This document shows positions 19,804 to 30,417 of a stretch of DNA of 64,000 bases, piece by piece (the first letter of the stretch is position 1; each line of letters opens with the position of its first letter). Position numbers and translations under genes: made by a program. The DNA comes from Cylindrotheca closterium (lineage: Eukaryota; Bacillariophyta; Bacillariophyceae; Bacillariales; Bacillariaceae), in contig CAKOGP040001847.1 of the NCBI GenBank assembly GCA_933822405.4, positions 302,415 through 366,414 of the forward strand, written 5' to 3'. The notes under the pieces were generated by a model. The model made no database searches. It worked only from the letters and a program-made list of their open reading frames with translations, and was not told the DNA's origin.

Positions 19804-22140
19804 CTACGCGGACAACACATCGTCGTCATCATCTGGCAACGGCACCAATCCCGTCATCAGTGGTTTTGCCTTCACTGCTGGGCTAGCTCCCCTAGTAGCA
19901 TCTCGCATTTCATTGCGCCTTTGCGGAATTGATTCCAGCAGTGCTTTCAATATTAGCTCCTCCTCGTCCAGCAAGTCTTCCATAGTCTTTTCTTCTTCAT
20001 TATCAGCATGCATGGTGTTCAGTGGAGGAGGAAGGCTTTGATTCTGCAAGAGTGACTTGACCAATTTAACCCGTTCGATCTGGTTCTGACTTGGTTGCAG
20101 CTTATCCAATGTTTCATCGGTTTCTTCCGAATCCTCGTTGTACCCAATGGATCGGAGATAGTCCGATTTGATATAGTTCATACAGGGCCAGTGCTTCCAA
20201 AAGAAGATGTTGGTCTTCTGCAGCCTAGTTTCTAGACTGTTGTCTCGCTTTGGGAGTATTGAAAAGAGGAATTCACCAATCTTGTTCAGAAAGGTTGATA
20301 GGAAGACGAACCCAATCAAAAAAGCAGCGCTGAATTTCAAGGCGTCACTTGCAAACATGACTTCAGGTTGCAAAAAGTAGTCACCAAGACCAATGGTAGA
20401 TGTGGAAATGAACGCAAACCATAGCGAGTCGTCTCGATCGACATCAAAGTCAGGGAGTCGTTCAGCCCACCAGTAGTCCGCATCGGTGGCAATGCCATAA
20501 GCCCAACCAATCCAAATTCCTCCCCATAGTAGAACACCGACTGAAGGATACTGTAGAAAGCGGGACAGCCGAAATCGATCAACAAAGTCATCAAAGATTG
20601 CAAGTATGATGTAACCTGAAGAACCTAAAACTGCCGCAAACAGAATCAAACATGCGATCCCAGCAATGTAAATAAGGAGACGGCCTTCATCTGTTACGGG
20701 AGCTTGGTTTCCATACCCTAATCAATAATGACAAAGAAATGTTGAGACTAGGATCCAGAATGACTTTTACGAACAGACTTGACTTACCGACTGTGGTCAT
20801 AATGGTGAAGAAAAACCAGCTTGTGCCCTCCACATTATCATGACAAACATCCCCAGCAGCCCCAGCGGCGTCCTCCAAAGCTTGTTCAAAGCATTCTTCT
20901 TCGTCTCCACCATCACCGAGACACGCCTTCTCTGATTCATTGAGGATCCGGACGAACTCGGTCTCCACGGCAGCTTCTTGTTGCGAAGGATGCGAAGCCT
21001 CGATCAACTCAGGAGGAGGAAAGAAGACAAATCTCGTGGAACCCCACACCTCATTGATTTCTTTGGCGTAACAACGGTTCCAATTGAAAGACAAAGAACT
21101 TGTACTGCTTTCACCGTAATTGGCTTCGTCCTCGAGATATATCTGAATATCAGCAGTTTGCTTTGCTTGGCACTGGGTTATGTACATCAAGATGTCCTGT
21201 TCGGTTTCCGTGACTACATCGTCAAGTGTATAATTCATGATGGGAGAAAAGATGGTGTGATTCGCAGTGCTGTTGCTGTCGAGGCCCAACGTGACATTGG
21301 TTGCGTTGGCATTGGCGATGCTGCTGAAGATATTTGTGCTGCCTTGTATCGTCTCCGTGCCATTGACCGTGGTAAAGTTCAAGTAAGGATCTGTCATGTT
21401 GGTTTCGTTTAATGCTTCCAGTTCCTCGAATCGGGAAGAAGCAAGGAGATACAAGTTGATTCGTTCTTCAAAAAGCGATCGATTGGATTGACTCAAATAT
21501 TGGATGAAGCAATCAACAGGAAGACCTCCTATATCATTCCTCTCCACGAAAGTTTTATTGATTCTTGCTCGACTTGCCAAGATGTCATGATTCCTAAAAA
21601 CCAAAGAAGATAGAGAAAAGAATGATGAGGTGGTCCACCCAGAAAACTTCAACAGACAACCAAAAAAACCTCATCCAAAACTACATACGATATTCTTTCT
21701 TCTGTAGCTTCATAATCTGCGAGAATGATTCCAAATCCAGCCGAGATTAGAATGAGGAACCACAACGGAACGAGTACACCAAAGGTGAGTGAAAATACTC
21801 GAGGAAAATACTTTGGAAATTGACCAATGAAGCGGGCCAAGAAACACCATTGACTCGTTTCGTAGGCCTCTTCTGATTGCTTGAGAGCCGACCCAATTTG
21901 TTTCGTTGTTGCATCTGTCGCTTTTGTCAAATGTTTTGTAGTTACATCTGTAGCTTTCGTCAAATGCTTTGTAGTTAAATCCGTAGCTTTTCCAAGTGAG
22001 TTTTGTGTTAGCGATGACACTTTGCCCAGACCACCAAGAATACTCGCTGATGCTACTTTCGCATCATCATTTGATGCTTCCGGTCCGCCAACGGAGGAAC
22101 CAGCAGAATCAGCAGGAGCACCCTTCGTCGGCTTCGACAT
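19804..22140 (-). CDS. Two-pore-domain (K2P) potassium channel A, three exons
   Basis: Complement join 19804..20717, 20788..21593, 21689..22140 gives 723 residues. Splicing (phases 2 and 1) rebuilds the first selectivity filter: exon 2 ends in TIMTTVG and exon 3 continues YGNQAPVTDEGR. The second filter is STSTIGLGDYF (about 527-531). Order: a cytosolic tail with THL/TTK repeats (LTKATDVTTKHLTKATDATTKQ without the first two residues), TM1 at about 117-140, a very large extracytoplasmic domain with six conserved Cys and many N-x-T/S sites (about 150-400), then P1, TM2, TM3, P2, TM4. A long cytosolic tail ends in DDDDDVLSA. The GYGN and GLGD signatures resemble animal KCNK rather than plant TPK channels. 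It probably carries leak K+ current at the plasma membrane or an endomembrane. First of three tandem paralogues. Confidence 0.88.
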
Positions 22141-22565
22141 CCTGTAGTATTTTATTGTTCTCAACAATGAAAACAGGAATTGCCAAGGTACTGCACCGGT
22201 ATCGTACCGTACCACTACCGTATAATATATGGACAGCAGATTTGGAGGATTTTTTAAAAAATGCTGCGGTTTGTCAATCGTCCCGCAACCGCTCTCAGAA
22301 TTTCGCCGAAACTGCCGCACGAACCGCAAGAGAACGCAAAAGGAACAGAGGACATAGTAGTACCGGTACTTTTTATGTCTCTCTCTACCTGGACCAGAAT
22401 GTACCATGTGCCAGTACCTATAGTACCTGTACCGGTAGAGCATTGCAAAGGTATCCTATCTCCAGCTTGTGGTATTATAAAAGAAAAGAGTCTAGCAATA
22501 GACTTAAATCCACATTTATTAAAACTAGGGGCTATCAGCACGTCTTTAGTATCAATCTATTGATG
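22141..22565. other. Intergenic between K2P genes A and B
   Basis: Contains several GGTACC/GTACCGGTAC-type short palindromes (about 22185-22225, 22359-22370, 22412-22440). No coding evidence. Confidence 0.5.
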
Positions 22566-25274
22566 TTAGTGATCGCGGCTCCTTCGCCTACGATGTCGAA
22601 CATGAATTTCAGAACGTCTTTGCTCCACCGAATCCAGAAGGGCACTCAGTATCATCTCCTCTTCGTCCAGCAAATCGTCCATACTCGTTTCACCTTCCAC
22701 ATGCATGTCATCTAGTGGTGGCGACAAATTCTGATCTGCAAAACGTGACTTCAGGGTTTCCACCCATTGGACCTGTTGGAGGTGGTGCTGCAACGTCTTA
22801 TCGGTGTCTTCGGAGTCATCGTCGTAAGCAAGGGATCGGAGATAGTCAGATTGAATATAGTCGATACATGGCCAGTGCTTCCAGAAGAAGAGATTGGTTC
22901 CTTTCAGCCTATGCTCTAGACTATTGCTTCGCTTGGGCAAAACCGAGATTAGGAAGCCACCAATCTTGTTTAGAAATGTGGATAAGAACACGAACCCGAT
23001 GAGAAAAACGGAGCTGAACCAGAGGGCATCGCTTGCAAACATGACTTCAGGTTGCAAAAAATAGTCACCAAGACCAATTGTTGACGTGGAGACAAATGCA
23101 AACCAAAGCGAGTCACCTCGATCTACTTCAAAGTCTGGCAAGCGCTCTTGCCACCAGTTGTCCGCTCCGACAGCGATTCCATATGCCCATCCGATCCAAA
23201 TTCCTCCCCATACCCCAACACCAACCAAAGGATATTTTAGAAAATGGGAAATCCAAAATCGAGCAACAAAGTCATCAAAGATTGCCAGTATAATGTAACC
23301 AGCGGAACCTAGAACTGCAGCATACAGAATCAAACATGCGATTCCGCCGGTGTAGATCAGGAGACGGCCTTCATCTGTAATCGGAACCTGGTTTCCGTAC
23401 CCTGTAAAATACATTAGGACAATGAAAAAAGTAGCGAAAGAATGCTTAGAGAACGAAACACAAAATTTGGCTGGTTGACAAGATGAGCAGACCTACCGAT
23501 TGTGGTCATAACGCTGAAGAAAAACCAGCTGGTGCCCTCGACATTATCATGACAGATATCCCCAGCCCTTTCAGATGCCTCCTCCAAGGCTAACTCAAAG
23601 CATTCGTTTTCTTCTCCACCATCATCGAGACATGCCTTCTCCGTTTCATTGAGGATTCGGATGAATTCGTTCTCTAACGTAGCTTCCTGTTGGGCAGGAC
23701 GCGAGGCCTCGATCAGCTCGGGAGTAGGAAAGAAGGCAAACCGTGAAGGTCCCCAGATATCGTTCATTTCTTTAGACCAACAACGGTTCCAATTGAAGGT
23801 CATGGGATCGTCGGTTGGAGAAACTTGCGCATTTCTTAGTTGGAGATAAGTCTGGATGTCAGTTGTTTTCTCCTTTTGACATTGTGTCATGTAAAGTAAG
23901 GCATCCTCTTCGGTTTCCATGACTAAATCACTGAAAGTATAGTTGTCGGTCCTGTTTGTATGGTTTGCAGTGCTGTTGCTACCGAGTTCCAAAGCGATAT
24001 TGGTTGTGCTGGAAAAGGCACGGTTGAAGAAATTATTGGTGCTTGGTATCGTCTCATTGACAGGAGTATAGTCCGTATCTGTACTCTTTGTTCCATTTAC
24101 ATTAGTAGAAGGATCCGTCATGACGGTATCCCCACCGTCGGTTGCGTTTAATGAGTCCCGTCCCTCTAATCGGGAAGAAGCAAGGATGTACATGTTGATG
24201 CGTTCTTCAAAGAGCGATCGATTGGATTGGTTCAGATATTGCACGTAGCAGTCTACAGGGAGACTTCCAATATCGATCGTTTCGACGGATATTCGGTTCG
24301 TTCTTGCTCGACTTGCCAAGATGTCATGATTTCTGACGGCCAAAAAAGAGAAAATGATAATGAGATGGGTTTGATCAAAGAGGTTTTAACACCGGAGCTC
24401 CAAGTACTTACGATATTCTCTCTTCTGCAGCCTCATAATCCGCAAGAATGATTCCAAATCCAGCTGAAATCAGAATAAGCAGCCATAGCGGAACCAGGAC
24501 ACCAAAGGTAAAGTAAAATACTCGAGGAAAGTACTTGGGAAATCGACCAATGAAACGAGCCCAGAAACACCAGCGACTCTTTTTGTACACCCTTTCTGAT
24601 TGTTTGATAGCCGATCCAATTTGTTTTGTTGTTACATCCGTAATCTGCTTCGCCTTTTGTTCTGCAACGCGTGCCAGCTGCTGTTCTGAATTTACAAGAG
24701 ATGATCCAATTCGTTTTGTTGCGTTTTCTGCAACATCTGCAACAAGGGACAAACGGAGACTTGAAGGTTTGGTGGGCAGTCCGATTTTCTTCGTTGGCTG
24801 TCCTGTAGGTGGCAACTGTCGTATATTATTCAGTGGCGTTGCTCGGTCCTTGGAGTTTTGAGTTCCTATACTGATGTTCCTTGGAATAGTAGAATGCAGC
24901 GCATCAGCTCCTGGTGCATCATCTACCGGTACTGTTCCTGCAGCTTCAGACGAATGTTTACTTTTCGACTTCCTGTTGTGTACTATTTTTGCATCGCCTA
25001 ACGTGTCTGCAGTTTCAGATAAATGTTTCCTTTTCGACTTCACCTCCTGTGTTATTTTTGCATCAGCTAATGTTTCTGCAGCGTCAGATGAATCTGCTGT
25101 CTTCGCCGATTTCATGTTGTTTATTATTGTTCCATGATGATATGATTCTGTGGCGTCAGATGACTCTTTCCTTCCCGGACTCATGCGGTGTATTATTGTT
25201 GCATGATGATATGTTTCTGCGCCGTCAGGTGAATATTTCCTTGTCGGCCTCATTGTGCTTATTATGTGCACCAT
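22566..25274 (-). CDS. Two-pore-domain (K2P) potassium channel B, three exons
   Basis: Complement join 22566..23401, 23497..24332, 24412..25274 gives 844 residues, the longest of the three paralogues. Intron positions and phases equal those of channels A and C. The filters are TIGYG (with the intron after the TIG codons) and TIGLGDYFLQP. The extra length is mostly N-terminal: about four imperfect 24-residue repeats (units such as SDATESYHHGTIINNMKS and SETADTLGDAKIVHNRKS) precede the shared segment TTKQIGSAIKQSE. The domain between TM1 and P1 keeps the same six Cys. The C-terminal tail shares DEEEMILSALL-x-SVEQRRSE with A and C. Start taken at 25274; an in-frame ATG at 25253 is an alternative. 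Confidence 0.86.
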
Positions 25275-25606
25275 CTGCTCATACCAGTACTTCCGAATGT
25301 TCTTATTATTTCAGTCGAGCGCAGTATTCAGTATGCTATGATAATCTTGGGATGAGAATTGCCATAATAATATTTGGAGAAAGGAGAGACTGGGAATGAA
25401 ACAAGTCTCACTCGTGACTCACAGGTTGTGTGCAACCGCAACATACAGTAGTCTCCCGGTATGACAGAACCACCCGTGATAAACTCTGCAACAAACTGTG
25501 AATAATAGAATTGGCGCCTTATTTTCATGTATCCTAAGCTACAGTTCTACGGTATTGCATTTTTTATAATAGTGAGAAGAAATGGACGAAAAAACCAAAA
25601 TAAAAA
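25275..25606. other. Intergenic between K2P genes B and C
   Basis: Short AT-rich spacer between the start of channel B and the 3' end of channel C. No supported feature. Confidence 0.5.
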
Positions 25607-27976
25607 CTAGGCAGACATACATTCCACAGCGTTGGCATCAGTCTTTGTGTCAGTAGTTGGACTTGACTCCATCTCGGTGGAATTATCCAAATCTGGCATC
25701 ACAGGTTGTGTCACCACTGGGCTACTTTCCTCAGCAGCAGCATTACGAAGTTCAGAGCGCCTTTGCTCGGCCGATTCAAGGAGTGCTTTCAAAATCATCT
25801 CCTCTTCCTCCAGCAAGCTATCCATTGTCTTGTTTTCATCTTCCATGGTAATCAGCTGCGGTGGAATTGATTGATTTGGCAGGTGTGACTTGAGTTCTTC
25901 CACCCGTTGAACCTGTTGCTGCATATCTGGCTGTTGTTGTTGTTGTTCCGAAGCTTGGCTGGTGGCTTCAGATTCTACCTCGAGCATGTAGGAGCGAAGA
26001 TAGTCGGTACAGGGCCAGTGTTTCCAAAAAAATAGGTTGGTCTCCTTGAGCCTTGTTTCTAGACTATTTTTTCGCTTTGGAAGCATCGAAAAGAGAAATT
26101 CACCAATCTTATTCAGGAAGGTAGACAGGAACACGAATCCAATAAGGAATTCGGCACTGAACCAGAGGGCATCGCTTCCAAACATGACAGCGGGATGCAA
26201 GGAGTAGTCACCAAGACCAATGGTAGAAGTGGAAATAAAGGCAAACCAAAGCGCATCGTCTCGATCAACTTCGAAGTCCGGAAGTCGTTCGGCCCACCAA
26301 TTGTCCGCATCCGTGGCAATCCCGTAGGCCCAAGCAATCCAGATTCCTCCCCACATCACAACACCGACGATAGGAATCGAAAGAAACCTGGACAAATAAA
26401 ATCGTTCGACAGTGTCGTCAAAGATTGCCAGTATGATGTAACCTGAAGAACCCAGAACCGAAGCGAATAAGATCAAAGCTGCAATTCCTCCAATGTAGAT
26501 AACGAGGCGGCCTTCCTCTGTAATCGGAGCCTGATTTCCATAACCTGGCCAATGTCAGAAACAAAACAAAAAGGGTAAGAGATTAGGATCCAGAACGTGT
26601 GCGGAATGACGAGAGAATAAGTGAACTTACCGACTGTGGTCATAATGGTGAAGAAAAACCAGCTAGTACCCTCGACATTAGCATGACAGACATCCCCAGT
26701 ACCTGCAGATGCTGCCTCTATAGCTTGTTCAAAGCATTCTTCGTTGCTGTCCTCTCCCGACTCGAGACATGTCGCCTCCTCCTCCTCGAGGATTCGGGCG
26801 AATTCACTTTCCACGAAAGCTTCCTGTTGATTTGGATGCGAGGCTTGGATCAAGCTACGAGAAGGAAAAAATACAAACTGTGTATCTCCCCAGATAGTGT
26901 CGATTTTTTCGGGCCAACATCGGATCCAGTTGAACGATAGGGAATCGGCACCGGTGTCACCATGCGCATCTCTCACCTCGAGATATGCCTGGATTTCGTC
27001 ATTTTGTTCTTTCTGACACTGTGTCATGTAAAGCAAGATTTCGTCTTCGGTTTCGACAATCAGATTAATAATGTTCGATGCGATGGTATCGGAAGCATTG
27101 TTGGTTGCGTTGGCAAACGAGAAATCAAAGGCGCCAGTGCCTTCTGTTGCGTCTGTTTCATTGACAGTGGTAGTAGCATTCATATCAGTCACATTGGTGA
27201 GGTTTAGTCCCTCCAGCGTGTCCAAGGTGGAAGATGAAAGGATATCCGACTTGATTCGTTCTTCAAAGATAGATCGATTGGCTTGATTCATGTAATTCAA
27301 AATACAATCTACCGGTACCTTTCCCAAATCAGTTCTCTTGACAAAGGTTTTGTTCAGCCTTGCTCGGCTTGCCAAGATGTCATGATTTCTATCGGTAAGA
27401 GCAATGGCCAAAGACAAGCGTGAGAATGGATATTTCTTGCACACACGACGAGTTCCATCACCAAATCTGGTCTTCATTTACTTACGATTCTAGTTCCGCA
27501 GGGGCTTCATAGTCAGCAAGAAGGATCCCAAATCCAGCCGAAATCAAAATAAGGATCCACAATGGAAGAAGGACACCAAAGAAGAACGAAATAAATCGAG
27601 GAAAGTGTTTGGGAATCCAACGGACGCCAGAACACCAGGGACTCTTTTCGTAGACCTCTTCGGAATGCTTAATGGCCGATCCAATTTGCTTTGTTGCGTC
27701 TCCTGTTGCGTGTGCAATGGTCTTTGAAGTTTTTACCACTGCATTGGTCGTTGATTTCGTAGCTTTGCCCATGGCGGCGGTGGTTTTTGTCCCCACTTTC
27801 ACAATGCTATCGCGCACAGGACTTTTGGGTGAGCGCATTGGTTGAAGATCCAAGGAAGCGTGTTGTTCAGCTCGTTCAGATGAATCAGGTCCATTTACTT
27901 CGGCTTCTTCTACTTCTTCTGGTCCTTCTGGTCCTTCAGGATCAGGAGTACGGTCGGTTAAGCTATTGGTCGACAT
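25607..27976 (-). CDS. Two-pore-domain (K2P) potassium channel C, three exons
   Basis: Complement join 25607..26544, 26631..27388, 27486..27976 gives 728 residues. The exon structure is that of channels A and B, with gtaagt donors and phases 2 and 1. The filters are TVGYG (rebuilt by splicing) and TIGLGDYSLHP. The N-terminal tail is acidic and Pro/Glu-rich (DPEGPEGPEEVEEAEV), followed by Lys/Thr-rich KATKSTTNAVVKTSK and the shared TKQIGSAIKHSEEVYEKS. The six Cys of the extracytoplasmic domain are retained (VDC, TQC, IRC, ATC, EEC, DVC). The C-terminal tail has a Gln run and a conserved LLEEEEMILKALLESAEQRR. It is probably the oldest or most diverged member of the array. Confidence 0.87.
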
Positions 27977-28288
27977 CCTCTTTGTTTTGTATCGTCTTCA
28001 CTGGAATGAATGAATACAGGATGTGGTGGTGCATATATGGTGTCAAAACAGAATTCACCGGAAAATGCCGACAAAACTGACTCAAACGCCCGCGTCTTAC
28101 CAAAAATAATAAACACGACCGATCAAAGACATCTGATCAGAATGAGCATGTTGTATGTGTTATCATGTGTAATACCAATGCGATAAATCTATCTCTCCAT
28201 GTTATTACCAGTATTGGAGTACTGTAGTTACATAAAAAAGGCAGTTCAAAAACATACCGATACTGTACAGTATAGTTAGGATTTAGTT
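27977..28288. other. Intergenic
   Basis: Spacer between the start of channel C and the 3' end of the aldo/keto reductase. Nothing supported. Confidence 0.5.
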
Positions 28289-29532
28289 CTATACCAACTC
28301 AAAGCCGCCATTGCTAAATTCAGCAACCAAAGAGGCTGCGTATTCCAGCTCGGCAACTTCTTCGGGTGAAAGGGCCCAACCCATGGCACCAAAATTATCC
28401 CTTGCCATGCTGGCGGATCGAGCTCCTGGAATGGGAATGGCATTCTTACACATGACCCAGTTGATGGCTACTTGAGCGACTGTCTTTTGCTTTTCCGCGG
28501 CAATCCGTCTCATGATTACCAATACTGGTTCGGCATCTTCGTAGTACTTTTTCATGGTGAGACTCTTGGGAAAAGAGGGAGGAGTGTCGACGGAATACTT
28601 GCCCGCCAACAGTCCATTAGCAAGAGGAAAGTAGGAGAGAACCTTAATACCAAGATCCTCACATACTTGCAGCGTCTTCTCCGAGCTCCGATATCTCATG
28701 AGTGACAGGTTAATTTGATTGGATACAATGGGGACTCCCTTTTTCGACAGTGCCTCCTGAGCTCGAAGAAGAGTTTCAGGACCATAGTTAGATACTCCGA
28801 CATTGGCTGCGAGACCACTGTTGTAGCACTCTGCCAATCCTTCCCAGTATATTTCATCCTTGCGATTCTCTCGACCAAATGCCTTGAATGGTTGAATGAG
28901 ATCAGGCCAATGAATCTGATACAACGGAATTTGCTCAACTCCTAATCGACTTGCAGATGCCTTGCAAGCATCCACGACAGTCTGACTCTCGGTTCTCCAG
29001 GGGACGGGTGCGAATTTGGTGGCAGCAGCAATGACATTGGGGTCGTCAACTTGGGTTCCAATGGACAATCCGGCACTTTTACAGGCGTTCTGAAGCAAGC
29101 TTTCGGACTTTCCAAAGCCATACTGGTGGATGATATATAGATATAGGATAGAGATGTTATAAACATACGTGAGAATTTCATGAGAATTTCAGTGCAACTG
29201 ATGAGATACTGTGTAATAGTTGGATTGACTGACTGACTCACAGCTTCGGCAGTGTCCACAAGATTCACCCCACATTTTTGGACCATCTTAATGACTCCCG
29301 TGGTTTCTTCATCCACTTCCGTATCCAATGGTAGATTCAATGTTCCCAACCCCATGGGAGAGACGGAAAGAGTTCCGAGGTCGACTCGTTTACGCATCGG
29401 CGACGGTTGAGCTGAGGTAATGATGGAAACGAAAGGGTTCTTCTCCTTTCCCCATCCCGAGAAGAGATTCTGCAAGCCATTGGTTGGCTCCAGATCCAAA
29501 GATAAGACGAGAGATAACATGTAAAGCTTCAT
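28289..29532 (-). CDS. Aldo/keto reductase, two exons
   Basis: Complement join 28289..29122, 29242..29532 gives 374 residues. The intron (gtgagt to ccag) splits the motif VDTAEA and YGFGKSE, which is whole after splicing. The catalytic tetrad is complete: Asp93, Tyr98, Lys133 (ATKFAPVPWR) and His168 (YQIHWPD). NADP-binding features are GVSNYGPETL, NQINLSL and a late IPGARSASMARDN. The enzyme should reduce carbonyls with NADPH; the substrate is not predictable. The N-terminus (MKLYMLSLVLSLDLEPTNG) could be a signal or transit peptide. The start lies only eight bases from the run of N, so the promoter is missing from the assembly. Confidence 0.88.
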
Positions 29533-29539
29533 TTTATAT

Positions 29540-29782
29540 NNNNNNNNNNNNNNNNNNNNNNNNNNNNNNNNNNNNNNNNNNNNNNNNNNNNNNNNNNNNN
29601 NNNNNNNNNNNNNNNNNNNNNNNNNNNNNNNNNNNNNNNNNNNNNNNNNNNNNNNNNNNNNNNNNNNNNNNNNNNNNNNNNNNNNNNNNNNNNNNNNNNN
29701 NNNNNNNNNNNNNNNNNNNNNNNNNNNNNNNNNNNNNNNNNNNNNNNNNNNNNNNNNNNNNNNNNNNNNNNNNNNNNNNNNN
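29540..29782. other. Assembly gap (243 N)
   Basis: All bases are N. The right edge lies inside a retroelement fragment that is repeated elsewhere in the window, so the gap probably marks unresolved repeat sequence. Its true length may differ from 243. Confidence 0.99.
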
Positions 29783-29907
29783 ACACAAGTTCGATAAATT
29801 GATCGGACTTGGTGTTGCGGAGCAATGATGTTGAGACGGTCGTTCGACCGTCGTCAGTATGATGAAAGGAATCCAATGATTCGTTCTCGAGCTTTCGTCT
29901 ACGTTAG
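29783..29907 (-). mobile_element. 5' tip of the retroelement also present at 50.1 and 62.9 kb
   Basis: About 120 bp are nearly identical to 50068-50190 and 62853-62972. They include the start of the gag-like frame (first residues MDSFHHTDDGRTTVSTSLLR, ATG at 29876) and roughly 30 bp of leader. The match stops at tctacgtta, which therefore approximates the 5' terminus of the element. The rest of the element is hidden in, or lost at, the adjacent gap. Confidence 0.85.
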
Positions 29908-30417
29908 AATATAAGAAAATGATGCTATTTTCAAGATTTGATCTGTTCTTCAACCAGATTTACTGTACGATACAGATGTGCGGCAGGGTTATGGTTGGTG
30001 TCAAGTGTCCGTGTGCACCATTATTTGTCCGTGTGATCTGTTCGCAAGCATCCTCAGCCTGCCGCAGTTGTGATCATTACGTCTCATACCCGTACCGGTA
30101 CCCATCAATCGATCCTGAGACCGAAAGCACATCGACAGAAATCTTCTGTGTTGCATGACTCTAGATGACATGAGGGCGGTGAGACCGAAATTTGATATCT
30201 TTTCACTTTTTCTTGATTAAAAAAAAGACTGCACAAAATTCAAAGTTCACGCCGGAGAAACATTATCCACTAGAAGAATTAGACATTGTGACTGTTTTTC
30301 ACTTGAGTGGGAAAGTGTGTCGTCAATATTTTTAAAAAACAAGTTTCGGAAGAAATATGATGGAAACTTTGCACACAATATTGCAGATACAGCACACAAA
30401 CCGAGAGTTGCAACATC
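29908..30417. other. Intergenic, promoter side of GDPH protein 1
   Basis: No supported gene. A GTACCGGTAC palindrome occurs near 30092-30101. The last 100 bp is the likely leader of the gene at 30418. Confidence 0.45.

Noticed and set aside
21996..22715. 239-codon plus-strand frame spanning K2P A start and the intergenic region
   Set aside because: Overlaps coding exons of two channel genes on the other strand and has a low-complexity translation.
29484..29953. Open frames crossing the run of N
   Set aside because: Their length comes from undefined bases; only the retroelement start at the right edge is real.
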